Assembly (NCBI GenBank): GCA_902786925.1
Contig: CADAEK010000019.1
Coordinates: forward strand, 1-64,000
From: an uncultured Bacteroidales bacterium
Lineage (GTDB): Bacteria > Bacteroidota > Bacteroidia > Bacteroidales > Bacteroidaceae
Reading direction: 5' to 3'
DNA: 64,000 nucleotides
Shown piece after piece: positions 19,161 through 28,355 of the stretch (position 1 is its first letter; the number at the start of each line of letters is the position of its first letter). Position numbers and translations under genes: made by a program. The notes under the pieces were generated by a model. The model had not been told where the DNA came from and ran no database searches. It saw only the letters and a list, made by a program, of their open reading frames with translations.

Positions 19161-19573
19161 TTATGGAGATAAAGATAAACTCAATTGACGAAATAGGTGC
19201 CGCAGCCAAAGAGTTTGTGGCAGCTATGGGGGATAGAACGGTGTTTGCCTTTTATGGTAAAATGGGAGCTGGCAAGACAACGTTTATTAAAGCTGTGTGT
19301 GAGGAATTGGGCGTGGAGGATGTGATCAACTCACCCACATTTGCTATCGTGAATGAGTATGTGGATGGGAATGGAAGCCCTGTATACCATTTTGACTTTT
19401 ATCGAATCAAGAATATGCAAGAAGTGATGGACATGGGCTATGAGGACTATGTGTATTCAGGCAACGTCTGTTTCATGGAATGGCCTGAACTAATAGAAAA
19501 CCTCCTCCCCGATGACGCTGTGAAAGTCGTCATAGAGGAGGAGACTGATGGAAGTAGAACAGTGAAACTTTAA
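19157..19573 (+). CDS. tsaE: tRNA threonylcarbamoyladenosine biosynthesis ATPase
   Basis: Cytoplasmic P-loop ATPase of 138 residues that supports the TsaB/TsaD complex in making t6A37 on ANN-decoding tRNAs. Walker A is GKMGAGKTT at residues 34-42. [12 protein letters not shown] and [10 protein letters not shown] follow, then [14 protein letters not shown], all family landmarks. ATG at 19157 overlaps the porX stop; ATG at 19163 is an alternative. Its stop overlaps the stop of the convergent gene by a few bases. Confidence 0.93.
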   Translation: MIMEIKINSIDEIGAAAKEFVAAMGDRTVFAFYGKMGAGKTTFIKAVCEELGVEDVINSPTFAIVNEYVDGNGSPVYHFDFYRIKNMQEVMDMGYEDYVYSGNVCFMEWPELIENLLPDDAVKVVIEEETDGSRTVKL

Positions 19574-19893
19574 TCTTCCAACTGTTCGTTGTATTCGAGT
19601 TCAGCGTCAATCAGAAGTATCAAGGCATCGAGTTCGTAAGGACCCATGCCTTCTTTTTTTGCCTTCTTCTGAATGTGACGGGCAATTTCCTCTGTGTCAA
19701 TGTCGATGAAACCATCTGCATCCGCCTTCTCGTTTAGTTGGTCAAGGTGTTCCAACAGTACGTCAAGGCAATAGTAGATGTCTTCTTCTGTGAACAACTC
19801 GCGGTTGTCAATGCCCATGTAGTTTTGGATGAAGGCAACCTCTTTGGCGTCTTCCTCGGCCCCTCGGAGGATCTCGTCGTCAATGCTTCCCAT
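19570..19893 (-). CDS. Acidic conserved hypothetical protein
   Basis: Protein of 107 residues, strongly acidic and predicted mostly helical, with segments [30 protein letters not shown] and [18 protein letters not shown]. No signal peptide or membrane helix. Its ATG shares one base with the trxA stop (TAATG), so it is the last gene of a dnaE-trxA operon. I do not know its role; co-location with trxA and dnaE does not settle it. Confidence 0.75.
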   Translation of the reverse strand: MGSIDDEILRGAEEDAKEVAFIQNYMGIDNRELFTEEDIYYCLDVLLEHLDQLNEKADADGFIDIDTEEIARHIQKKAKKEGMGPYELDALILLIDAELEYNEQLED

Positions 19894-20204
19894 TAGAGGA
19901 GGGCTTTGAGTTTTTCCTCGAGTGTGCTTTTGGGTGCTGCACCAACAACCTTATCAACCACTTGGCCGTCTTTCATAAAGAGGATTGTGGGAATGTTGCG
20001 GATGCCAAACTCTGCCACGAGGTCGTTAGCGTCTTCTTCGATGTTTACTTTGCCTACGATGACTTGTCCTTCATACTGATCGGCAAGCTCCTGAACGATG
20101 GGGCTAACTCTTCTGCAAGGTCCACACCATGTTGCCCAGAAGTCAAGAACCATTGGCTTGTTCTGTGCCAATGCTTCGCCATAATTAGAATCGTTGATTA
20201 CCAT
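19893..20204 (-). CDS. trxA: Thioredoxin
   Basis: Cytoplasmic thioredoxin of 103 residues, the usual length. The redox site WATWCGPCRR has Cys27 and Cys30, and the cis-proline loop is GIRNIPTILFMKDG. It donates electrons to ribonucleotide reductase and other disulfide targets. It starts 36 bases after the dnaE stop on the same strand and is translationally coupled to the acidic protein that follows. Confidence 0.96.
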   Translation of the reverse strand: MVINDSNYGEALAQNKPMVLDFWATWCGPCRRVSPIVQELADQYEGQVIVGKVNIEEDANDLVAEFGIRNIPTILFMKDGQVVDKVVGAAPKSTLEEKLKALL

Positions 20205-20240
20205 AAATAAAACGTTTTAAAAGGTTAATATAATGTGCTA

Positions 20241-23200
20241 TCAGTTGATATGTATGTTGATGTCGGGATGCTCACGGATGAACTGGACGATAGGTAGCCC
20301 TACGTGCAGTTTTGTCTGGCGGGAGAGGAGGGATAGCTGAGTGTTGTCTGCTGCGTGGATGTTGAAGACAAGGTCCGCATTTCCTGGATTCTCCTTGACT
20401 ATCTCGGCCAAGTCCTCGACCATTGCAACGGTTAACTTATCAAGAGGCACTTCAAAGGTGATCTTTTGGATGAGCTGGTCCTTTATCTCTGCAAGAAGCT
20501 CGACGGAGGAAATGACCAAGTTGAACACTCCTGGCTTGAAACGATGAGGCTCGAATTTAAGACGGATGAAGAGGGAGGCTCCTTCCATGAAGAAACTACG
20601 GTAGGTGAGCCAGTCGCGTCCAAATAGCGGTATTTCACCGCTGCCGGTGAAGTCCTCCATCTTGACGATACCATATGGATTGCCTGTCTTGCTCTCGCCC
20701 ACACGTATGGATGTGACAATGCCTCCAATGGTGACATCTTCTAAATGGGACAATTCTTCTTTCTGCTCTTCAAGTTGAGGCAATTTCGTGTTGCATACGT
20801 AATCAAGAATAACGGAATATTCGTCTAGAGGGTGCGCTGAGAGGTAAATTCCAACGAGCTCCCTTTCCTTGTTGAGACGTTCAAGATTTCCCCATGTTGG
20901 TATTTCTTTGGGGATAGGAGGGTGGCTGACCGCTAGTTCCATGCCTCCAAATAAGGATGTTTGTGCCTGGAACTTGTCTTGCTGATAACTATTTCCGTAT
21001 CGTACGAGGGAATCCAGATAATTTTCGCCTTGTTTCTGTCCATCGGCAAAATAGGCTTCACGTGGAATGTCTTCAAAGCAATCGAAGGCGCCCGCAATGA
21101 TCAGATTCTCTATATTCTTCTTGTTGCATTGTGATAAGTTGACACGCTCGAAAAACTCAAATGGTGAATGGAAGATGCCACCTCGCTGTCGCTCATCAAT
21201 AATTGCTTGTACAGCTGCTTCGCCTACGCCTTTAATGGCGGCCATGCCGAAACGGATGTTGCCTTTCGCATTTACGGAGAACTTGTGGCGCGATTCGTTG
21301 ATGTCTGGTCCCAATGTGCTGATGCCCATCGCTTTGCATTCGTCCATCAACTTTCGAATCTCTGTAATGTTGTCAAGAGACCTACTCATGACTGCTGCCA
21401 TGAACTGCGCAGGGAAATTGGCTTTCAGGTATGCAGTTTGGTAGGCAACCCAAGAATAGCAGGTAGCGTGGGACTTGTTGAACGCATATGAGGCGAATTT
21501 TTCCCAGTCTGTCCATATTTTATCCAGAATCTTTGGGTCATGACCGTTCTTGACTCCTCCATTGATGAATTTGGGTTTCATGGCGTCAACAATATCCTTC
21601 TTCTTCTTACCCATGGCTTTTCGGAGAGCGTCACTCTCACCACGGGTGAAGTCTGCTAGTTGGCGTGAAAGCAGCATGACCTGCTCTTGATAAACGGTGA
21701 TGCCATAAGTGTCCTTGAGGTATTTCTCCATGCAAGGAATGTCGTATTCTATAGGCTTCCGTCCTTGCTTTCGGTCGATGAAATCGGGGATATAGTCCAT
21801 TGGACCGGGACGATAAAGCGCATTCATGGCAATCAAGTCCTCGAAGACGGTTGGCTGCAACTCACGCAGATATTTCTGCATGCCGGCTGATTCAAACTGG
21901 AAGGTTCCGACGGTGCGTCCGTCGCAATAGAGTTGATAAGTCGCAGGGTCCTGGATGTCGAACAGGTCAACATTCACGTCAATGCCAAGGCTTTCTTTGA
22001 TGTTGATGACGGCTTCCTTCAGTTGAGACAGGGTTTTCAGTCCCAGGAAGTCCATCTTGATGAGTCCGGTTTCCTCGATGACGTGGCCATCGTACTGGGT
22101 GCATCGGAGTTTCTCACCTGTTTCTTTGTCATCGGCAGTGCTGACTGGAACCCAGTCGTCTATGGCGTCACGGCAGATGATGGTTCCACAGGCGTGTACA
22201 CCTGTGTTGCGGACATTGTTCTCCAGCATCTGCGCAAAGCGCATAGTGTCTCTGAGCAATGGGTCGGGTGATGTAGCGGCATCTTTCAGTTCGGGTACGC
22301 ATTCTATTGCGTTAGCCAAATTCATCTTCTTGCCGTTTGGAAGTTTGTCGGGAATTGCTTTACAAAGAGCATTGACTACGGAAAGTGGCACTTTCTGAAC
22401 ACGTGCTACGTCTTTGATGGCGAGCTTAGTGGCCATTGTACCATAGGTAATGATGTGTGCTACCTTCTCGGCACCATACTTCTCTGTCACCCATTGTAGA
22501 ACTTTCCCTCGTCCGTCATCATCAAAGTCTGTATCGATATCAGGCAGGGAAATACGGTCAGGGTTGAGGAAACGCTCGAACAGCAGGTCGTACTTGATTG
22601 GGTCGATTTTTGTGATGCCTAAACAATACGCTACAGCACTGCCTGCCGCAGACCCACGGCCTGGTCCTACCCACACACCAAGTTCTTTTCGTGCCGAATT
22701 GATAAAGTCTTGCACAATGAGGAAATAGCCAGGGAAACCCATGGTCTTCATGACATGGAGTTCAAAGTCGAGGAGCTCCTTTACATTGTCTGGTACAGGG
22801 TCTCCATATAGCCGTTTGGCCCCATCATAGGTGATCTTCTTCAAATAGTCCGCTTCAAACTTGATACGGTATAGTTTGTCTATGCCACCAAGTTTCTTGA
22901 TTTTCTTCTCTGCTTCTTCTTGAGAGAGTACAACCTGCCCTTTTTCATCGCGGGTGAATTCGTTGAAGATGTCGTCTGGAGTGAATTTCTTTCGCCATTC
23001 TTCTTCTGTTCCGAAATCTTCCGGGATGGCAAAAAATGGCATGATGGGCGGGTGGTCTATGCTATAAGTTTCTACCTTGTCGAGAATTTCGATGGTGTTG
23101 CTCAGAGCTTCAGGAATGTCTTTGAACACCTCGTTCATCTCTTCTCGCGTCTTGAACCATTCCTGCTTGCTATATAGCATGCGTTTGGGATCATCCAAAT

Positions 23201-23945
23201 CTTTGCCCGTGGACAAACAAAGCAAACGGTCATGCGCTTCGGCATTCTCTTCGTCCACAAAGTGAGAATCATTGGTGCAAATGAGCTTTACGCTATGCTT
23301 GCGAGCAAGTTCTATAAGGGTGGGTTCAATAGCCTTCTGCTCTTTAAAAACTTCTCGGTTGGCTTTCTGCATGGGGTCTTTCACCTCGTGCCGCATCAAT
23401 TCAATATAGAAGTCTTCACCAAATATGCTTTTGAACCATTCGATGGACTTTTCAGCTTCTTCTATTTGTCCATTCTTTATGTACCGTGGAATCTCACCGG
23501 CAAGACAAGCAGAGGATGCGATGATTCCTTCATGATGTTTCTCAATCGCGTGATGATCTGTTCTTGGGCGGTGATAATAGCCATCAACCCATGCTTCACT
23601 TACGATTTTGACAAGATTGTGATAACCGACTTCATTTTTTGCTAACAAGATTAAATGCCAACCACTCTTATCAATGCCATTGTTCTCTTTAGAATGCAAG
23701 TCGCGCCGAGCACAATATACTTCACACCCAAAAATGGGTTTGAAGATTTCGTTGTCCGGCTTGCCTTTGTTCACCTTGTTGCAGTAATTGAAAAACTCCT
23801 TGATGCCAAACATGTTGCCATGGTCTGTTATGGCCATGCCGCGCATCCCGTTCTTAATAGCCTTGTCAACTAATTTAGGAATGGCTGCCTGTCCATCAAG
23901 GATGCTGTATTGGGTGTGTACATGTAAGTGTACGAAGTCTTCCAT
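20241..23945 (-). CDS. dnaE: DNA polymerase III alpha subunit
   Basis: Replicative C-family polymerase of 1234 residues. The N-terminal PHP domain opens with HLHVHTQYSILDG. The palm includes GPGRGSAAGSAVAYCLGI and the catalytic aspartates in LPDIDTDFDDDGR near residue 467; AFNKSHATCYSWVAYQTAYLKANFP marks the fingers. Tandem helix-hairpin and OB-fold regions follow (TIGGIVTSIRVGESKTG). Length and order are typical of DnaE1. It leads a minus-strand operon with trxA and diverges from rpoN. Confidence 0.97.
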   Translation of the reverse strand: MEDFVHLHVHTQYSILDGQAAIPKLVDKAIKNGMRGMAITDHGNMFGIKEFFNYCNKVNKGKPDNEIFKPIFGCEVYCARRDLHSKENNGIDKSGWHLILLAKNEVGYHNLVKIVSEAWVDGYYHRPRTDHHAIEKHHEGIIASSACLAGEIPRYIKNGQIEEAEKSIEWFKSIFGEDFYIELMRHEVKDPMQKANREVFKEQKAIEPTLIELARKHSVKLICTNDSHFVDEENAEAHDRLLCLSTGKDLDDPKRMLYSKQEWFKTREEMNEVFKDIPEALSNTIEILDKVETYSIDHPPIMPFFAIPEDFGTEEEWRKKFTPDDIFNEFTRDEKGQVVLSQEEAEKKIKKLGGIDKLYRIKFEADYLKKITYDGAKRLYGDPVPDNVKELLDFELHVMKTMGFPGYFLIVQDFINSARKELGVWVGPGRGSAAGSAVAYCLGITKIDPIKYDLLFERFLNPDRISLPDIDTDFDDDGRGKVLQWVTEKYGAEKVAHIITYGTMATKLAIKDVARVQKVPLSVVNALCKAIPDKLPNGKKMNLANAIECVPELKDAATSPDPLLRDTMRFAQMLENNVRNTGVHACGTIICRDAIDDWVPVSTADDKETGEKLRCTQYDGHVIEETGLIKMDFLGLKTLSQLKEAVINIKESLGIDVNVDLFDIQDPATYQLYCDGRTVGTFQFESAGMQKYLRELQPTVFEDLIAMNALYRPGPMDYIPDFIDRKQGRKPIEYDIPCMEKYLKDTYGITVYQEQVMLLSRQLADFTRGESDALRKAMGKKKKDIVDAMKPKFINGGVKNGHDPKILDKIWTDWEKFASYAFNKSHATCYSWVAYQTAYLKANFPAQFMAAVMSRSLDNITEIRKLMDECKAMGISTLGPDINESRHKFSVNAKGNIRFGMAAIKGVGEAAVQAIIDERQRGGIFHSPFEFFERVNLSQCNKKNIENLIIAGAFDCFEDIPREAYFADGQKQGENYLDSLVRYGNSYQQDKFQAQTSLFGGMELAVSHPPIPKEIPTWGNLERLNKERELVGIYLSAHPLDEYSVILDYVCNTKLPQLEEQKEELSHLEDVTIGGIVTSIRVGESKTGNPYGIVKMEDFTGSGEIPLFGRDWLTYRSFFMEGASLFIRLKFEPHRFKPGVFNLVISSVELLAEIKDQLIQKITFEVPLDKLTVAMVEDLAEIVKENPGNADLVFNIHAADNTQLSLLSRQTKLHVGLPIVQFIREHPDINIHIN

Positions 23946-23961
23946 CTTTCTGATTTTGGGG

Positions 23962-23969
23962 CAAAGATA
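23962..23969 (-). promoter_or_regulatory. Probable -7 element of the dnaE promoter
   Basis: On the minus strand the sequence reads TATCTTTG, 16 bases before the dnaE ATG. A matching TTG at the right distance is not obvious. It lies back to back with the rpoN promoter. Confidence 0.55.
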
Positions 23970-23991
23970 GTTATTTTTATCAATCCTTTTG

Positions 23992-24021
23992 TTGTTTTGT
24001 GAAGGTTTTTCTCTAACTTTG
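23992..24021 (+). promoter_or_regulatory. Promoter of rpoN
   Basis: TTG at 23992-23994 and TAACTTTG at 24014-24021 are 19 bases apart. The rpoN ATG follows 18 bases after the -7 element, which also argues against the longer start at 23989. Confidence 0.68.
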
Positions 24022-24039
24022 CAAGAAAAAAGTGGGAAG

Positions 24040-25551
24040 ATGCCACAGTCGTTGTCTCAAACACAAAGTCAAAAGGTAGAGCAGCAGCTCCGCCTCTCTC
24101 AGCAGCAATTGCAATTAGTGAAGTTGCTGGAGATGCCGATTGCGGAGTTTGAGCAGCAAGTGAAGAAAGAATTGATGGATAATCCTGCACTCGAAGAAGG
24201 AGCGCCGCTTGATGATTTGAACGAGGACACGAGTTCTTCTGATATGGCCGAATTCAATGATACAGGGGTGGATCCTTATGGAGATCAAGAAAGTGGCGAC
24301 TATCCCGATACTTTGGATTATGGCGATGATGATTTGCCTGTCTATTCGTCAGGTGGGCAAGAAGATGCGAGACGGGAACTTCCTATGGTTGACGAGGGGT
24401 CTTTTATTGAGTATTTGGAGTCTCAGATGATGAACTATGAATTGGCTGATGACCAGGAACGGATCTTGAAATATTTAATAGGTTCACTGGATCATAGAGG
24501 CTATATAGATCGTCCTGTCGAGGCCTTGACGGAGGAATTAACTTTCAAGGAATATTTGTATGTAACTCCTCAAGAAGTGGAAGATGTGTTGCATATCTTA
24601 CAAAGTTTTGATCCTGCCGGTATAGGCGCGCGTTCCACTCAGGAGTGCTTGCTGCTTCAAATAGATAGGCAACTAAAGAGTATAGAATCTTCAACGCATG
24701 ACTATAAGCAAAGAATGCTTCAAATAGAACGAACCATAATTTCAGAGCATTATGATTTGTTTCTTAATAAAAACAAAGAACGATTAAAGAACAAGCTCGG
24801 ATTGTCAACTTTGCAGATAGATGCTTTGTTTGCTGACATCAAGAAATTGAATGTTAATCCAGGTTTTGCATTGAATGAGGTGGCAGGAGAACGTGCCCAG
24901 ACCCAAATACCGGATTTTATCGTTGAGACAGATCCAGAAGGGGAGATCCAAATGCGTTTGAGTAATGGGGAGGTACCACGTTTGCATGTCAGTCAGGATT
25001 ATATAAATCAAGTGAAACGATTCCAGAATGCTCGGGAGAAGATGACGCGTGGCGAAAAAGAAGGCATGGCATATACGCGGCAAAAGATTGAGGCCGCGCA
25101 GATGTTCATTGAGTCGGTAAAACAGCGTAGACGGACGCTCTATGAAACAATGAAAGCCATCATTGATTTGCAACGTGCATTTTTTTTGACAAAAGATGAA
25201 AACAGCAAGGTTCGTCTTGTACTTGAGGATGTGGCAAAGCGAACAGGTTTTGATGTGTCAACAATTTCGCGTGTCTGCAACTCTAAATATGCTCTGCTAG
25301 ATGGTCGCATCTATCCGTTGTCTTCTTTTTTTAAGCTGACGCGTAAAAATGCAGAAGGACAAGAAATAGATGGACGCCAAGTCAAAATGCTATTGAAGGA
25401 GATTGTTGAAAATGAAGATAAACGGCATCCGTATTCCGATGATAAGATTGTGGAGCTGATGAAAGAACGGGGATTGACACTTGCTCGTCGTACGGTTGCA
25501 AAGTATAGAATGGATTTAGGGATACCATCCGTGAATGGCCGACATGGATAA
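24040..25551 (+). CDS. rpoN: RNA polymerase sigma-54 factor
   Basis: Alternative sigma factor of 503 residues for promoters that need AAA+ activators. It has a Gln-rich region I (LRLSQQQLQLVKLLEMP), an acidic region II, the core-binding domain, a helix-turn-helix (VAKRTGFDVSTISRVCNSKYA) and the RpoN box LARRTVAKYRMDLGIPS. ATG at 24040 fits the promoter position and begins directly with region I. No sigma-54 activator gene is in the window. The PAP2-like gene follows after eight bases. Confidence 0.95.
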   Translation: MPQSLSQTQSQKVEQQLRLSQQQLQLVKLLEMPIAEFEQQVKKELMDNPALEEGAPLDDLNEDTSSSDMAEFNDTGVDPYGDQESGDYPDTLDYGDDDLPVYSSGGQEDARRELPMVDEGSFIEYLESQMMNYELADDQERILKYLIGSLDHRGYIDRPVEALTEELTFKEYLYVTPQEVEDVLHILQSFDPAGIGARSTQECLLLQIDRQLKSIESSTHDYKQRMLQIERTIISEHYDLFLNKNKERLKNKLGLSTLQIDALFADIKKLNVNPGFALNEVAGERAQTQIPDFIVETDPEGEIQMRLSNGEVPRLHVSQDYINQVKRFQNAREKMTRGEKEGMAYTRQKIEAAQMFIESVKQRRRTLYETMKAIIDLQRAFFLTKDENSKVRLVLEDVAKRTGFDVSTISRVCNSKYALLDGRIYPLSSFFKLTRKNAEGQEIDGRQVKMLLKEIVENEDKRHPYSDDKIVELMKERGLTLARRTVAKYRMDLGIPSVNGRHG

Positions 25552-25559
25552 CATGATTT

Positions 25560-26183
25560 ATGGACGATAAGAGACTTATACAGATTGCGAAGTTGCTGTC
25601 TACGCTCTTCATGCCACTATACGCTCCATTGTGGGTGTTTGTGGGGTTGTTCATGTTCAGCTATTTGAAGATGTTGCCTTGGGGGTATAAGCTGTTTGTC
25701 TTGTGTATGGTTTATTTCTTTACAGTGTTTGTCCCTACGTTAGGCATCAGTTTGGTTAGGAAGATAAAGAAATGGACCCATCTGGAACTTAGTCACCGTG
25801 AACACCGCCATATGCCGTATGTAGTGGCATTGTTGAGTTATGCAGCATGTTTGACAATCATGACAAAAATGAACACTGCGATGTTTTTTAGGGGGATAGT
25901 AATGGCGGCGTTGATTTCGCAAATAATCTGTATTACGATTAATGCGTGGTGGAAGGTTAGCACCCATATGGTTGGTATGGGAGGTTTGGTGGGTGCATTG
26001 AATGCTTTTAGCATTTTGTTCTTTTATAATCCTGTTTTCCCCTTCTGTGTCCTGCTGCTTTTGTCGGGCGCATTGGGGACTAGTCGCATTGTCCTCCGTC
26101 AGCATAGTTTAGCGCAGGTCTTGGCTGGCTTTGGTATTGGGTATCTATGTACCATGGTGTTTGTGTTGATTAGCTGGATGTGA
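25560..26183 (+). CDS. PAP2-like integral membrane protein
   Basis: Membrane protein of 207 residues with about six helices. The spacing of VSTHMVGMGGLVGAL and then TSRIVLRQHSLAQVLAGFGIGY matches the second and third motifs of type-2 phosphatidic acid phosphatases (SxxxH, then SRxxxxxHxxxQVxxG). A clear first KxxxxxxRP motif is not evident, so activity may be altered or lost. Its ATG lies eight bases after rpoN and purE follows 22 bases later. A role in lipid phosphate or undecaprenyl phosphate metabolism is only inferred. Confidence 0.65.
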   Translation: MDDKRLIQIAKLLSTLFMPLYAPLWVFVGLFMFSYLKMLPWGYKLFVLCMVYFFTVFVPTLGISLVRKIKKWTHLELSHREHRHMPYVVALLSYAACLTIMTKMNTAMFFRGIVMAALISQIICITINAWWKVSTHMVGMGGLVGALNAFSILFFYNPVFPFCVLLLLSGALGTSRIVLRQHSLAQVLAGFGIGYLCTMVFVLISWM

Positions 26184-26205
26184 ATAGTATTGATTAACAA
26201 AATAG

Positions 26206-26721
26206 ATGAAAATGAAACCAATTGTATCAATCATTATGGGTAGCACTTCGGATCTTCCTGTAATGGAAAAAGCTGCTAAGTTCTTCGATGAAATGGAGAT
26301 ACCATTTGAGATTAATGCTCTTTCAGCCCATCGTACTCCAGATGCGGTCGAGGCTTTTGCAAAGGGTGCTAAAGAGCGTGGTATCAAGGTTATCATAGCT
26401 GGTGCGGGCATGGCCGCAGCACTTCCAGGTGTGATTGCTGCTAGTACAACGTTGCCTGTTATCGGAGTTCCGGTGAAAGGAAGTGTATTGGATGGGGTGG
26501 ATGCAGTCTATTCCATGCTTCAGATGCCTCCTGGTATCCCTGTGGCAACGGTGGCGATTAATGGTGCGCTAAATGCTGGTATATTAGCTGTGCAGATGTT
26601 GGCACTCTCTGACGAGAGCTTATCAGAACGTTTTGCAGCCTACAAAAATGGTCTGCGCCAGAAGATTGAAAAAGCTAATGCTGAACTGAAGGACGTGAAG
26701 TTCGCTTATAAGTGTAATTAA
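26206..26721 (+). CDS. purE: N5-carboxyaminoimidazole ribonucleotide mutase
   Basis: Purine biosynthesis enzyme of 171 residues that moves the carboxyl group from N5-CAIR to give CAIR. GSTSDLPVMEKAAKFFDEM, the SAHRTP motif and GAGMAAALPGVIAASTTLPVIGVP are class I PurE signatures, and the substrate loop SVLDGVDAVYSMLQMPPGIPVATV is present (split here as two adjoining blocks). No purK is adjacent. Start is the first of two closely spaced in-frame ATGs. Confidence 0.95.
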   Translation: MKMKPIVSIIMGSTSDLPVMEKAAKFFDEMEIPFEINALSAHRTPDAVEAFAKGAKERGIKVIIAGAGMAAALPGVIAASTTLPVIGVPVKGSVLDGVDAVYSMLQMPPGIPVATVAINGALNAGILAVQMLALSDESLSERFAAYKNGLRQKIEKANAELKDVKFAYKCN

Positions 26722-26747
26722 AAGTATACAACTCGAAACACTTTCTT

Positions 26748-28148
26748 ATGGCTTATCAGAGAAGGGAAACGACCGAAGTAAAAGTGGGTGGCGTGTTGCT
26801 GGGCTGTACCCATCCTATTCGTGTTCAGTCAATGGCTAATACCTCGACGATGGACACAGAGGGATCGGTATCGCAAGCTAAGCGTATTGTGGATGCAGGC
26901 GGTGAAATCGTACGTTTTACCACGCAAGGACAGCGTGAAGCTTTAAATATGCGTAATATTTCCGAGGCTTTGCGTGCAGACGGCTATTCTGTTCCGCTTG
27001 TGGCAGACGTTCACTTTAATGCTGCTGTAGCCGATACAGCTGCTACTATTTGTGAAAAAGTGCGCATCAATCCTGGAAACTATGTAGATCCTGCTCGTAC
27101 ATTTAAGAAGCTGGAATATACAGATGCTGAATATGCCGATGAAATCAAGAAAATTGATGACCGTTTTGTGCCATTTCTCCATATTTGCAAAAAGCATCAT
27201 ACTGCGATTCGTATCGGGGTGAATCATGGCTCGTTGAGTGACCGAATCATGTCACGCTATGGAGATACCCCCGAAGGAATGGTGGAATCATGTATGGAGT
27301 TTTTGCGCATCTGTGTCCGTGAACAATTCAAAGATGTAGTTATTTCCATCAAAGCTAGCAATACAGTGGTGATGGTGCGCACGGTGCGATTGTTGGTGAA
27401 GCAGATGGAAAAGGAAGGAATGGCTTTCCCTTTGCATCTTGGTGTGACAGAAGCTGGAGAGGGAGAGGACGGACGTATCAAAAGTGCTGTGGGTATCGGA
27501 GCTTTACTCTGTGAAGGAATTGGTGATACCATTCGTGTATCGCTATCAGAAGCCCCTGAGAGAGAAATCCCCGTGGCTAAGAAGCTGGTCGGTTTTATTG
27601 AGGAATGTGCTATCTTACGTGAGCAAGTTAAGGCTGCGATAGCAGATGACATGGTCACTGTAGAGTTCCATGAGAAGAGTTGGGAGGATCTGCAGCTGAA
27701 AGCGGCGATGACGGTTGGTGCTCTTTTCATCGATCATTTAGCCCATCAACTGATTATCAAAAATGAAGGTTTTACTGAAGTAAAGCTGGTGGAATTAGCT
27801 GATGCTATATTACAGGCGGCCCGAATAAAGTTCGTCAAGACCGAATACATCAGTTGTCCGGGCTGCGGTCGTACGCTTTATAATCTAGAAGATACCATTG
27901 CGCGGATACGTGCAGCTGTTAGTGAACGCGCTAAAGTTGATAAACGTTTTGCAACGTTGAAGATTGGCATCATGGGATGTATAGTTAACGGCCCAGGCGA
28001 GATGGCTGATGCTGATTATGGCTATGTAGGTGCAGGTGTTGGCAAGGTATCACTTTACAAGCAGAAAGTATGCGTTGAGAAGAATATTCCAGAAAAAGAT
28101 GCCGTGGAGCGGCTTATTCAGTTTATTGATAATGATTTGACAGTGTAA
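26748..28148 (+). CDS. ispG: 4-hydroxy-3-methylbut-2-enyl diphosphate synthase, short insert form
   Basis: [4Fe-4S] enzyme of the MEP isoprenoid pathway that converts MEcPP to HMBPP. The 466-residue protein has the N-terminal TIM barrel (IRVQSMANTSTMD, VADVHFN, RIGVNHGSLSDR) and the C-terminal cluster domain with CPGCGRT and GCIVNGPGEM. Between them, about 90 residues (including EDLQLKAAMTVGALFIDHL) stand where I expect a much longer A* insert in Bacteroidetes enzymes of about 600 residues. The frame is intact and key cysteines are kept, so it is likely active. Confidence 0.93.
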   Translation: MAYQRRETTEVKVGGVLLGCTHPIRVQSMANTSTMDTEGSVSQAKRIVDAGGEIVRFTTQGQREALNMRNISEALRADGYSVPLVADVHFNAAVADTAATICEKVRINPGNYVDPARTFKKLEYTDAEYADEIKKIDDRFVPFLHICKKHHTAIRIGVNHGSLSDRIMSRYGDTPEGMVESCMEFLRICVREQFKDVVISIKASNTVVMVRTVRLLVKQMEKEGMAFPLHLGVTEAGEGEDGRIKSAVGIGALLCEGIGDTIRVSLSEAPEREIPVAKKLVGFIEECAILREQVKAAIADDMVTVEFHEKSWEDLQLKAAMTVGALFIDHLAHQLIIKNEGFTEVKLVELADAILQAARIKFVKTEYISCPGCGRTLYNLEDTIARIRAAVSERAKVDKRFATLKIGIMGCIVNGPGEMADADYGYVGAGVGKVSLYKQKVCVEKNIPEKDAVERLIQFIDNDLTV

Positions 28149-28295
28149 ACTCCATGATGCCGCTTCTGTCTCCCATATGGCAGATAGTCTCTTTTCATCG
28201 GCAAAAAGTGCGATTGCTACGGTTCGTCACGATAGTAGCTCCGGCAGTGGTGGAGGAGGTGGCTCTTTTGGAGGCGGCGGTGGAGGAAGTAGGTA
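28141..28295 (+). pseudogene. Remnant: Gly-rich C-terminal tail of a lost membrane protein
   Basis: An open frame after the ispG stop reads AASVSHMADSLFSSAKSA, then a Ser/Gly run ending GGGGGGSR and a stop at 28294. Such tails end TPM/DUF2207-type membrane proteins. No upstream coding part exists: the frame closes just inside the ispG 3' end. I read it as the leftover 3' end of a deleted gene, not a working peptide, though an ATG at 28177 could start a 38-residue product. Confidence 0.5.
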
Positions 28296-28355
28296 AAAGA
28301 TTGCCTTAAGCAAAGCCATAGTAATTGTTGTTGAGCTACAAATGCGAAATATGCC

